Of a DNA stretch of 64,000 bases, positions 33,460 to 43,207 are shown piece by piece. A program made the translations under genes and the position numbers. The DNA is from Scalesia atractyloides (lineage: Eukaryota > Streptophyta > Magnoliopsida > Asterales > Asteraceae), in assembly GCA_947069175.1 (NCBI GenBank), contig CAMTDV010000017.1, forward strand, positions 34,233,126 through 34,297,125, read 5' to 3'. Each line of letters opens with the position of its first letter. The first letter of the stretch is position 1. Under the pieces are notes generated by a model. That model was not told the DNA's origin. It saw only the letters and a program-made list of their open reading frames with translations, and made no database searches.

Positions 33460-34371
33460 GGTGCGGTCCAGTGTACGCACGCTTTGCTGGCGGTGCGTTC
33501 GGCGCTGCTAACTGGAGTGGCTGAGGGTTCGCTGGAGCAGTAAGAGCAAAGTTCTTGCTCGGGTTTTCCCTTTTGCGACCAAGGCGACTGTTCTTTGGCT
33601 CTCGGGCTGTTCGGTAGTAGGAGCTGCTGATTCGGTGACTGCCTGATTTGCGACCTTGCTGCTTTTAAAGTAACCAGACTGAACTCGTTTTTCATTAATC
33701 TCGGTGGCTAGCTGGTAGGTCTCCTTGATAGTAGCAGGGCGTGCTGCTTGAACAAAGTCAGCGACGCAATCAGGGAGAGCATTGAGGTATTCTTGATTGC
33801 CTTCTCGGTCGTATCCACTTGACCGGGACAGATGATGCTCAACTGTTTGAAGCGAGCAGTGAGACCAGCGTTATCGGGACCATCTTTCTTGATATTCTAG
33901 AATTCGTTCTCCAAGTTCGGGATCTCGTAGGGAGGACAGAATTCCTTGATCATAATCTCCTTAAGTTCCTCCCAAGTGAGTCCGTAGGCTTCGTAGTTTC
34001 CGCGCCTGTTGCGCTCGGCGGTCCACAGCCCTTGATTGAAACACGCCGGTAGCGTTGACAGTGCACAGAGCCTCGGGACATCTACTCTGGCGGAATGTGA
34101 CCTCGATAGAGTCAAACCAGTGGAACATGTCACTCGGGCCTTCGGTGCCTGAGAAAGTAAGCGGTCCACATGCTTTGAACTGCTTAAAGCTGAAGTGGGG
34201 TTTTGGGGCATCTCCTTTGGAGTCCACATATGAGTTGTTGCTTACAACATGAATTTCTGAGACAATTTGCAGGATGACTTTAGCTATCTCCTTGGCAACC
34301 ATTGTAGCGATACGCTTGTCGGCGTTGCTGCGCTGGAGATTTCTTCGGGTGTGCGATCCCATAGAAGACAT
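33460..34371 (-). pseudogene. Element C gag N-terminal half, frameshifted
   Basis: ATG 34371 (MSSMGSHTRRNLQRSNADKR). The gag fold is present (MFHWFDSIEVTFRQSRCPEA), with a frameshift near 34030 (Trp-rich WWTAERN motif), a stop after LENEF (33899-33897) and further frame changes near 33690 and 33460. Aligns throughout with F gag. A basic region precedes the zinc modules. Confidence 0.85.
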
Positions 34372-35426
34372 CTACACGAAGGATTTAGATTAGATGAGAT
34401 TCGATTATAATAGAGTTATGTTTAAATATTTATTATTATTATAATTCATATAAGGCACAAAATCACATAATCACGTAAGCACATAAGCACGTAAGCACAT
34501 AATCCACGTAAGCACACATTTTGCACGTATTCACCTTCTAATAATAACAATGCGTAGCGTAATACGAGATGCGAGATATAAGCGATATATAGTAGCGATA
34601 TAAGCGATTAGTTTGGTTGGTGTATTAATTTAGTGTTTTAGATTACGAGAGCTGTGCGAGTTGTGCATACATTCGATGGAGCGTAAATGCGATAAATCGA
34701 GAAATCGATGATATGATAAATCATCAAAGCGAGGAATCGAATAAAGCGAAAATTCTCAAAATTTTAAACACATAAATATTAATAAACTCGATGATGCGTA
34801 AATCGACGATATAGGATTAAATCAATTTGGAGTGTCCGGGGTTTTGAGATATTCGACACGCCAAAGTGATTCGACTACCCTTTGCATTTGACCCACGCTT
34901 TGGCCTAATAGATAAACGTTCTCACCGCAAGCGGCTAACGATGCTTACCCTTCCAGTTAATACATGTTCCAAACCATTGTCATAACCGAGACTTTGGTGA
35001 GATTGAAAATCGAAGCACGGAATTAGTTATTAAGATGCGGGTTCCACCCCTAACTTAACAACGACATTCCTAGTTATGGCCACGCTCACCGATTACATCG
35101 GGCGTTCCCCTAGGTAGAAATGGAGATGTTCATCGAGGTTTAGAGGTCACTCCTAACTCAACGAAGGTATCTCGTGCGATAGAGTATGCGCAGAGTGAAT
35201 GATCTTATCAAGAGTTTTTTTGTTTTCACACCTAATCTCAACTTGATCACTCGTTTGTGAGATACGAGCGTTTCCAAGCGTGTATTATAGCATTAGCCTT
35301 AGGAAAGGCACATTTAAGTATTTATGGCATGTAGTTTAACATTTAAGTCAAAGATAGGTCAATCGGGTACTTAAACATGCTACTAGGTCGAATCATGGCA
35401 ATTCTACCTACTATCCTAAAGTTATG
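34372..35426 (-). other. Untranslated leader of element C
   Basis: About 1.05 kb. Next to gag (34450-34515) is an array of CACGTAAG/CACATAAG units. No coding signal. Confidence 0.6.
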
Positions 35427-35440
35427 GTGCTCTGATACCA
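35427..35440 (-). promoter_or_regulatory. Primer binding site of element C
   Basis: The minus strand reads TGGTATCAGAGC three bases inside the 5' LTR, an intact initiator Met-tRNA complement. Confidence 0.85.
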
Positions 35441-36254
35441 ATCTGTCACACCCCAACCGATGGCAGAATCATTGGGATAGTGGCACTAGGCAAACCAGAT
35501 TGTCTCAAGAGAATCCGTAACAATTATTTAAAGATAATAAATCAACATTTAACATCCCATACTATTAAACTCATAATATCCTTAAACAATCATTACATTA
35601 ACAAAATCTCTTAAACAGTATCATCTGATCCAATCTCCCCTAAATAAAATAAAACTAAACAACGCAAGCCATATCCAAGCATCCAAGCTACAAAATCCTC
35701 TTCCTGTTACATACGTTAAAATACAAGTCAATACACTTAAGTAAAGGTGAGCATACGAGTTTAAGTACTACTAGCATAATCAAGAAAGCGTTCGCGAAAC
35801 AATCTAATTACATATCATGATACACCAAAACACTTAAAATAACATAGGCTCATTTATCATGCTAACTACCGTGAGAAGGCTTGCGCGTCAGTCCTAACTA
35901 GTCCCCGTCGGGTGTAAGCCATACTATAGTACCATACTAGCTAAGGAGGCAAGTTAACGAAAATAAGTCTTAGTCACATGTTTCTATTATAACGTATTGA
36001 GCATATACAATCAGATTATTCGCGCGTGATAAACAGTTTTGATTTGTGATGTGATTTTAATATAGGAACGTATGTAACACCCAAAAAGTGCGTTAAATCA
36101 AAAATGGGTCAAGTATACTCACTGTGGGTGCGTTTTAGTTAGCTTAGAGTTTCTGAGGAGAGTTGAGAAGAGCGCCGGATCAGCCTGCATACGCGAACGG
36201 AAGTGCATCAGTCTTCGAAAAGCTGAAACGGTTAAGTTTTGGTAGGGCAGTAGC

Positions 36255-36567
36255 CAAGTTCGGGCGAACTTGTGTGTAAACACACAAGTTTGAGCAACTT
36301 GTATGAATTTAGTGAGTTTATAGCCAAGTTCGGTCGAACTTGATGAGTTTCCTAAGAAATTTGTCAAGTTCGGGCGAACTTTTAGGAAAACCTTACTGAC
36401 AAGGCAAGTTCGGTCGAACTTGTATGGTTTCCTAAGAAACCAGGCAAGTCCGTCGAACTTGCAAGAATTTTGGTGAAGAAACACTCAAGTTCGGTCGAAC
36501 TTGACCCAAATGGGTACAAGTTTGGTCGAACTTGATCTGATAAGCTGGTGATTCTCGAGCGAACTTG
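36255..36567. repeat. Dyad array, transcribed side of C 5' LTR
   Basis: About nine imperfect palindromes of 16-18 bp centred on TTCG-NN-CGAA, at intervals of about 30-45 bp (for example near 36256, 36326, 36366, 36406, 36487, 36517). In RNA each could fold as a 7-8-bp stem. Equivalent arrays: 29055-29370, 52497-52860, 60598-60935, 22725-22935. Confidence 0.85.
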
Positions 36568-37255
36568 ATGTTTTCGGGTCCAAAATCTTGCATTTTCGCG
36601 TCGTTTGCTGAGGAAAATCAAGTGTTCATCCCTCCAACCTTGTGCTACTGAGCAAACTTAGGTCGGAGAGGTCTTTTAGAGCAGTTTTAGCCGTTTTACA
36701 AAAGAGTGGGCTAATCCGGGCGAACTCGGGGTTCGTTGGGATTAGTCCGACTTGTGTAAACCAACATAAACGTCCTTGTGCTTCCACATCTGGGATCTTG
36801 AATGATAGATGCTTCGTTTCATACCATAAAATGAACAAAACATCATGAAAAGTCCGTATCTTGTGTAGAAATCAATGGTTTTCAAAGGTTTTTCTCAGAT
36901 CTATCACTTACAAGGCGAGATCTTGCAGATCTCGTGTTTGGGAAGTCTCTACTATCGCCAAACGAACTCGTATTGTGTAGATCTAAGCTTAAAACAGAAG
37001 TTTCTGAAGAAAAAGATGAAGATTTTCGTAAAAGAATGAGTTTTGATGTAAACGAAGGCTACGCCTTGTGCCAAAATCGTTGTAAACCTTTGTAGATCGT
37101 TGATAAACGTTGTTGCAGTGAAATCAGGTTGAATTCTTACTTAGAACATGAAGGTATCGGGTTTTGAAAGCTCTGGGCGAACTTACAGCAAGTTCAAATG
37201 AGTGAACAGAGCTTGGCATTTATAGGAGAAGGCAAAAAGTAGAGCTGATGAGACC

Positions 37256-37458
37256 AAGTTCGGTCGAACTTGCATGAGATTCATGCAAGTTCGGGCGAAC
37301 TTGCAAGATTTTTAAGAGGAACCAGTCAAATTCGGCTGAACTTGCTGATTCTGTGAGGAATCAGACAAGTTCGAGCGAACTTGAGATTAAGAGGGGAATT
37401 CTTGTTTGGCCAGCCAAGTTCGGCCGAACTTTGGGTCACCAAGTTCGAGCGAACTTGT
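37256..37458. repeat. Dyad array, promoter side of C 5' LTR
   Basis: Six palindromes of the same form between 30 and 240 bp upstream of the TATA box on the transcribed (minus) strand. Equivalents: 4385-4490, 23665-23800, 53473-53734, 61547-61697. Position suggests protein-binding sites for a dimer (inference). Confidence 0.85.
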
Positions 37459-39201
37459 CCAAATATTGGATTTTCTTCGTTTGTTTCGCGTTAAGAGTTC
37501 GTTTGGTTATTCGGTTCGCATTAGATAGTTATATTAAGCGTTAAATTAAAGCGTTAAGCATTATAGTTGATATAATAGTGCGATTTGAGTGCGAGAGCGA
37601 TGCGAGAGCGAGCGTAATCATAACCACAAACACACATAACACACAAATAACATAAAACCACCTAACTAAATGCGATTTGCGATGCAATGAGATTAGCGAT
37701 GCGATTTATTAAGCGATTAGATGCGATAATAACGTACAACACTATAATTAATTAACATAAACTTTATTATTAACCGATTCTCGGGATTACAAAAGGAGTA
37801 CAACGATAAAACAAGAAAAAGATAACAACGAATTTTCGAGTTGTTACACGTTGTATTTGGACCTCATGTTCCCATGGTTCCAAGTATAGAGGATCCCACA
37901 CGCAGGTCCCAAAGAAACTCGAAAATTACTCTGAACAGGATTTCCTCAAAATTGAATTGGATGCTAAGGCCTTTAGCATTGTTGCTTCGGCTTTACCCAA
38001 TGAGATTTATGCGGGATTACTTCATTGTAATAGTGCTAAAAAGTTATGTGATGCTCTTAAAGAGCAATACGGTGGTACTGAAGAGGTGATAGAGAATAAC
38101 AGAGAGGTCTTAAATCAACAGTATGAAATATTTTGCCACGTTAAGGCTGAGTCATTAACCCAACAGTTCGAACGATATAGTTGTCTCATCAGTGAGCTCA
38201 AATTGGTAAATGTGGAATTTCCAAATTCGACTGTCAATAGTCGTTTCTTGAGATCTTTACCTGAGAAATGGGAGACTGTAGCTTATGTCACTAGAACAGC
38301 TGTTTATAACAAGGAAATGACCTTGACACAACTTCATGGACGACTCCTCACATATGAGAGAGAGTTGAACCAGAAAAAGAAGTTGCAAGTGTCAGGGAAA
38401 ATGACTGATGATTACACTTTGCGAAACACTGCTCTATATAGTCATGGGGAGGGGTCTAGCAGTGGAAAGGATCAGATTTATGATCATTACATTGACATAA
38501 CATCTGGAAACAATTTCAACTCTGATCCCTGTACACCCAATTTTGCCTTTGCTGCAAATTGTGAAAGCCAGACCTCTGACAATCTGTCTTTCGAAATGAA
38601 TGATTTGCAACATTTTCAACCCCTGACCTTGAAGAGATGGACATTTTGCATCAGCTGGCACTTTTAAGTGTTAGAAAAAGTAAATTTTACAAAAGAACTG
38701 GTAGAAGATTTCCCGGATTGCATGGGAGGTTAAAGTTGGGTTGGATAAGTCTAAAATCAAATGTTACAAATGTAACAAGATGGGTCACTTTGCCAGAGAA
38801 TACATATCACAATCTGCAGGACCAATTGTAACACACCCTGGCAACAGACCTCAAAGCACTGTCTAATATTCCCAAAATACCCCTGCACCTCAAATGCAAA
38901 ACACGCACACTTTGCACATCCTATTGCTACAGTTCATGTCCATTATGTCCAAGCACGTGCACCACAGATTCAATATGTCCAAGCACCACCTCAAGTACAT
39001 GTGCAGCAAGTGCCACAAGTTACTCAACCTACTCAAACTACTGCTACACCAGCAGAGGTTAATCAACAAAGCTTTTTCACACAAGGTTTTGTTGATTGGA
39101 GTAGTTTGCCTGAGGATTTAACAGATGAAAACTTTGCCCTCATAGCCAAAAATGATTTTGAAAATAAAAATATGTTTAATGGCTTTGGAGACAATTGTTG
39201 A

Positions 39202-39631
39202 AGGTGATGAATCTGTGGAGCAGGAGTTAAAATCTGATGTGGTTGATTGTTGTGAAGTAGTGGTTATAACAAAAGTTACACCAGTGGTTGAAGTGAATGC
39301 TATTGATGTTGAAAAAGACACTCTATCTGACCCTTGGGATGAGAAGGTGTGTGAGGAAGAAGAGTGTGATTGTGCTCTTATGGCTGCTTTGAAGGGAGCT
39401 TCTACTTACCTTGCCAGTCTTTGGCATGTAGATAGTGGGGGCTCCAGGCACATGACAGGATGTAAAGCCCTACTCAATGATTTTAAAGCTCATGGAGGGG
39501 GTGATATATCCTTTGGAAATAATTCAAAAGGGAAGGTGTTGGGGTCAGGATGTGTCTCAGCTGGAAAACTCAAGTTTGAGAATGTGAATCTCATTGATAA
39601 TCTAAAATTCATTCTTCTGAGTGTCTCATAA
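39202..39631 (+). pseudogene. Element E protease (copia type)
   Basis: An acidic linker leads to LWHVDSGGSRHMTGCKALLN (about 39420-39475), the copia protease active site; the family's usual DSGAS reads DSGGS. GGGDISFGNNSKGKVLGSG follows, typical of the domain. The frame stops at 39629-39631 and integrase begins directly after. It would process the gag-pol product. Confidence 0.85.
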
Positions 39632-40610
39632 ATGAGTGATAAGGGTTATGGATCCTTTTTCACAAAGGAAACTTGTCAGATAGTAGGCCCAGAGGTTGTT
39701 AAAAAGATTAATCAAATAATTGCAGAGAGCAAAGCACAACTTACTGCTAATAGGGTAGGAAATGTGTATGTGGTAGACATGGTAAAGAGTAATCCTATGT
39801 CAAATGCATGTTTGTTCTCAGTTGCTTCAAGCAAAGAAACAGAATTATGGCATAATAGACTAGGTCACACAAATCTAAAAACCATATCCACTCTCTCAAA
39901 ACAAAGTCTTGTTAGAGGTTTGCCTCACAAACAATTTATTTGTGAAGAACATTGTGTTTCCTGTTTAAAAGGTAAACAACATAAAAGTTCTTCCAAGTCA
40001 ATTGAAGAGTCCAAAACAAGTCAGTGCTTACAGTTACTTCATATGGACTTGTTTGGAACTGTGAAAATTATGAGCTTAAAACACAAAAGGTACTGCCTGG
40101 TGATAGTTGATGATTTTTCCAGGTTCACATGGACTTACACTCTAAGGATAAAACAACAAATATTTTGCAAAACTTTGTTAAACAAGTTGAAAAGAAATCT
40201 GATCTTCCTGTAAAAATCTTTAGGAGTGGTAATGGCGTAGATTTTAAGAACAGAGAGTTGGATGCCTTCTATGAGACAAAAGGGATTGTTAGGAAATATA
40301 GCAACCCTAGAACTCCAGAAACAAATGGGGTTGTTGAAAGGAAAAATAGAACTTTGATTGAATCATCAAGAACTATGCTAGCAGACTCTGGTTTACCACT
40401 GTCTTTCTGGGCAGAGGCTGTAAACACTGCTTGTTATGTTCAGAACAGAGTTTTGAAAAATCCTAGGCATCAAAAGACTGCTTATGAATTGCTTTATAAA
40501 ATTAAACCTCTGCTCTCTTATTTTAAAGTCTTTGGCTGCACATGCTTCATTTTAAATTTTAAAGGATTCAATATCCAAGTTTGCAGCCAAAGTTGATTTT
40601 GGTTATTTTC
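39632..40610 (+). pseudogene. Element E integrase (copia type), catalytic Asp changed
   Basis: GAG-pre-integrase zinc region with ELWHNRLGHTNLKTISTLSK and CVSCLKGKQHKSSS (HHCC). Core: first Asp in LLHMDLFGTV; second position reads IFRSGNGVDF where copia elements carry Asp-Asn-Gly, so the catalytic Asp is Gly (about 40230); Glu in TNGVVERKNRTLIESSRTM is present. Frameshifts lie near 40140 and 40570. Loss of the second acidic residue should abolish strand transfer. Confidence 0.88.
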
Positions 40611-41330
40611 TGGGATACTCAACCACTACCAAAGCCTATAGAGTTTTTAACTCTAGGACTAAGTGTGTTGAAGAAACTCTGAATGTGAAGTTCAATGAAC
40701 TCTCATCTTTGAAAATCCCAGCAAATCCTGCTGAACTATTTGACCTATCCAAATTTACATTTGAAGATGTGTCTGTCAAGACTAACCATGCAGGTACTTC
40801 ACAGTCATCAAATCAAGAGCAAGGATATGATTTCATTCTTCCAAATTTCAAAATTAATCCTTCAGGCAGAGGAGCAGATGTTAGTAGCAATGCTGAAAGC
40901 TCTGCCAGGTCAACAGTGGTTAATACTCAAACCTCTGCCAGCTCTCAGAACCAAACATCTGTTGATAAAAGTCCACAACAAATGGACATAAGTCAACCCA
41001 CTTTAACATCCATTCCACCAATTCCTCCACCACCATTCCAATTAGAGGCTGGACCATCAAACTCACCAACAGAGGATAGCTCAGATGATACACATTTGCA
41101 AGCTTCACCTCAGAATGCCATTGTCCCATATCAAGGTGAATTGATTTTCCTCAAAAGCCATCCTTTGGATCAAGTTATTGGCAACATCAATGAGGGAGTG
41201 CTCACCAGAAGCCAATCCTAAGACATTTGTCTTTTTGCTGGCTTTCTATCACTCACACAACCTGTCAAGTACCAAGAGGCACTAAAAGACAACAATTAGT
41301 AGAAGCCATGCAAGAGGAGCTCCTATAGTT
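40611..41330 (+). pseudogene. Element E integrase C-terminus and low-complexity linker
   Basis: After a frameshift, a Ser/Pro/Gln/Asn-rich frame (40685-41221) joins integrase to RT. It has SIPPIPPPPFQLEAGPSNS and ends HPLDQVIGNINEGVLTRSQS; the latter, His-Pro-x-x-x-x-Ile-Gly plus Thr-Arg-Ser, is a hallmark just before copia RT. A TAA at 41219-41221 and further stops to 41330 break it. Confidence 0.75.
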
Positions 41331-42430
41331 CAAAACACAGCAAGTATGGGAACTTGTACCACTGCCAAAAAATGTATGTCCTATTGGCACAAAGTGGGTC
41401 TTCAAGAACAAAACAGATGAAAGGGGTATTGTTGTCAAGAACAAAGCAAGGCTCGTGGTTCAAGGCTATAGACAGGAAGAAGGCATAGACTATGATGAAA
41501 CATTTGCTCCAGTTGCAAGATTGGAGGCCATCAGACTGTTCTTAGATTTTGCTGCTAACCACAACATCAAGGTGTATCAAATGGACATCAAAAGTGCATT
41601 CCTGTATGGGAAGATCAAGGAAGAAGTGTATGTGTATCAACCTCCTAGTTTTGAAGATGCATTTCATCCTGATCATGTTTACAGGTTAAACAAAGCACTA
41701 TATGGTCTAAAACAAGCACCCAGAGCCTGGTATGAAACTCTATCCACTTTTCTTTTATCCATTGGTTTCACCAGAGGTAGGATTGATAAAACCCTATTTT
41801 TAAAATGGAAAGGAAATGATCTGATGCTTGTCCAAATTTATGTGGATGACATCAATTTTTGGGTCCACATGCACTACCATGTGTGAAGAGTTCAGAAAAC
41901 TCATGGCAATAGAGTTTGAGATGAGTGCAATGGGCGTGTTGCAATGTTTTCTTGGTTTACAAGTCAAACAAATGCAACATGGCACTTTCATCCATCAAAA
42001 TAAGTATGTGAAAGAACTACTTAAGAAATTTGATATGGATGATTGTAAACCTTGCAGCACACCCATGGTAACATCCAAGTTAGTCACAATTGATGGCAAA
42101 GATGACCTTGTTGATCAAACATTGTATCGAAGCATGATTGGGTCTTTACTGTACCTAATTGCATCAAGGCCAGACATCATGTTTGCAACATGTGTTTGTG
42201 CCAGATCACAGTCATTGCCAAGAAAATCAGACCTTATTGCTGTAAAAAGGATATTCAGATACATAAAAGGTGCTCCCACACTTGGTATCTGGTATCCAGC
42301 TAATGGTAACATTGAGCTTGCAGTATATTCTGATAGTGACTTTGCTGGATGTAAAACAACAAGGAAGTCCACATCTGGAGGAGCCCAATTCCTAGGTGAT
42401 TGCTTTGGCAAAGCAAAAAGCAAGTTGAAG
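41331..42430 (+). pseudogene. Element E reverse transcriptase (copia type)
   Basis: Motifs in order: WELVPLPKNVCPIGTKWVFK, NKARLVVQGYRQEEGIDYDE, TFAPVARLEAIRLFLDFAAN, VYQMDIKSAFLYGKIKEEVY, ALYGLKQAPRAWYETLSTFL, and the active site LMLVQIYVDDI (about 41850), both Asp residues present. Immediately after it the frame shifts; the next frame carries FLGLQVKQMQHGTFIHQNKY, YRSMIGSLLYLIASRPDIMF and VYSDSDFAGCKTTRKSTSGG. Nearly complete apart from this frameshift and the broken start. Confidence 0.92.
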
Positions 42431-42819
42431 TTTCCACATCCATTGCTGAGGCAGAGTATATAGCTGCTACAATTTGTACTACTCAACTCCTGTGGCTTCA
42501 AAATCAATTGCTGGATTTTAGTATCACTACTTTAAAGACTCCACTCAAAATTGATAGTCAAGCAGCAAAAAATATCATCAAAAATCCTATCTCTCATTCC
42601 ACCACCAAGCACATTGACATTAGACATCACTTTGTGAGGGATTGCTATGAAAAAGGTTTGATTTCTTTAAAACATGTCCATACCAAGGATCAATTGGCCG
42701 ATGCGTTGACAAAAGCACTTGATGCTCACACTTTTGACAGTTTGATATCTAGGCTTGGAATGCTAAACATGGATTATAAACAATTTTTTTTTGTGATCCA
42801 TGTGCATATAGCAATATAA
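42390..42819 (+). pseudogene. Element E RNase H (copia type)
   Basis: After a frameshift near 42400: KKQVEVSTSIAEAEYIAATI (Glu), LKIDSQAAKNIIKNPISHST (Asp), TKHIDIRHHFVRDCYEKGLI and KDQLADALTKALDAHTFDSL, the standard copia C-terminal sequence. Terminates at 42817-42819. Confidence 0.9.
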
Positions 42820-43207
42820 TGTTTTTAGAAAATCAAAATCCATCCATAAAAATAGTTTACAATTGAATTTTTCAATAAATCCTCAAAGTCTGTTCAAAGC
42901 ACTGATAGCACAAAAACATTGTTCGTTAAGAAAAGTCTATCCACTGTTAAAAAGTGTATCCTATGATAGTTGCAAAACTGTTCTTATCCACTGTTCAAAA
43001 ATTTCAAACAGTGTTTAGCTAAACAACTGTCTTTCATTTTCAATCAGAGGTTACACGTGGTCAGATGTTATTCGACAGTCGTTGCATCAGATGCCACGTC
43101 CTCATCACTTTTTCAAGAAACCCTATAAAAACCCTGTTCCATCCAGAATAGAGGATTCACCAAACTGTGTCGATTTCAAATATCTCAAAACAGTTTGCAT
43201 TCAAATC
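42820..43207 (+). other. Intergenic spacer of element E before accessory frame
   Basis: About 390 bp without coding signal. It contains repeated CACTGTT / AAACTGT words and ends with a TATA box and a short leader before the ATG at 43208. Confidence 0.6.
43121..43132 (+). promoter_or_regulatory. Candidate internal TATA box for E accessory frame
   Basis: CCCTATAAAAACCC sits about 80 bp before the accessory ATG (43208) and after the end of RNase H. The intervening leader lacks an ATG in good context. This is the arrangement of an independent Pol II promoter. Element H has a TATA at the corresponding place. Confidence 0.5.

Larger units (their letters stand above)
28228..37848 (-). mobile_element. 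Gypsy LTR retrotransposon C (minus) inside E
   Basis: Same family as A and F. Perfect TSD CGTTG (28223-28227 and 37849-37853). 5' LTR 35444-37848, 3' LTR 28228-29771 (internally deleted). Interior: primer site, leader, gag, PR, RT, RH, INT with chromodomain-like tail, polypurine tract. Broken by about ten stops and frameshifts, and the RT catalytic pair is changed. Confidence 0.92.
35444..37848 (-). repeat. 5' LTR of element C, dyad-rich
   Basis: 2405 bp. TATA box at 37226-37218 (minus strand CCTATAAAT). Dyads spaced roughly 30-40 bp lie upstream of it (37256-37458, six copies) and downstream (36255-36567, nine copies, some degenerate). Typical form CAAGTTCGGTCGAACTTG with a variable middle. 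Confidence 0.92.
28060..39201 (+). pseudogene. Element E gag (copia type), split by element C
   Basis: The first part (28060-28227; MFKPPMLKRNEYFIWQRQ) is the N-terminal head of copia gag. Element C interrupts it, and the frame resumes after the CGTTG duplication. The UBN2/gag core follows (LDAKAFSIVASALPNEIYAG, ALKEQYGGTEEV, FLRSLPEKWETVAYVTR, about 37950-38350). The zinc knuckle about 38770-38810 reads CYKCNKMGHFAREY: the last Cys of CX2CX4HX4C is replaced by Tyr. Frameshifts occur near 37900 and 38620. A Gln/Pro/Val-rich linker (VQAPPQVHVQQVPQVTQPTQ) leads towards the protease. Gag would package the RNA. Confidence 0.85.

Noticed and set aside
36255..37458. Regularly spaced palindromes resembling a CRISPR array
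   Set aside because: Spacers are not uniform and the repeats are degenerate. The array lies inside a plant LTR and is present in both LTRs of three copies; no cas genes occur.
36255..37458. Heat-shock elements (TTC/GAA dyads)
   Set aside because: The TTC and GAA words are separated by four bases, not the two required between inverted nGAAn units, so the match to heat-shock elements fails.
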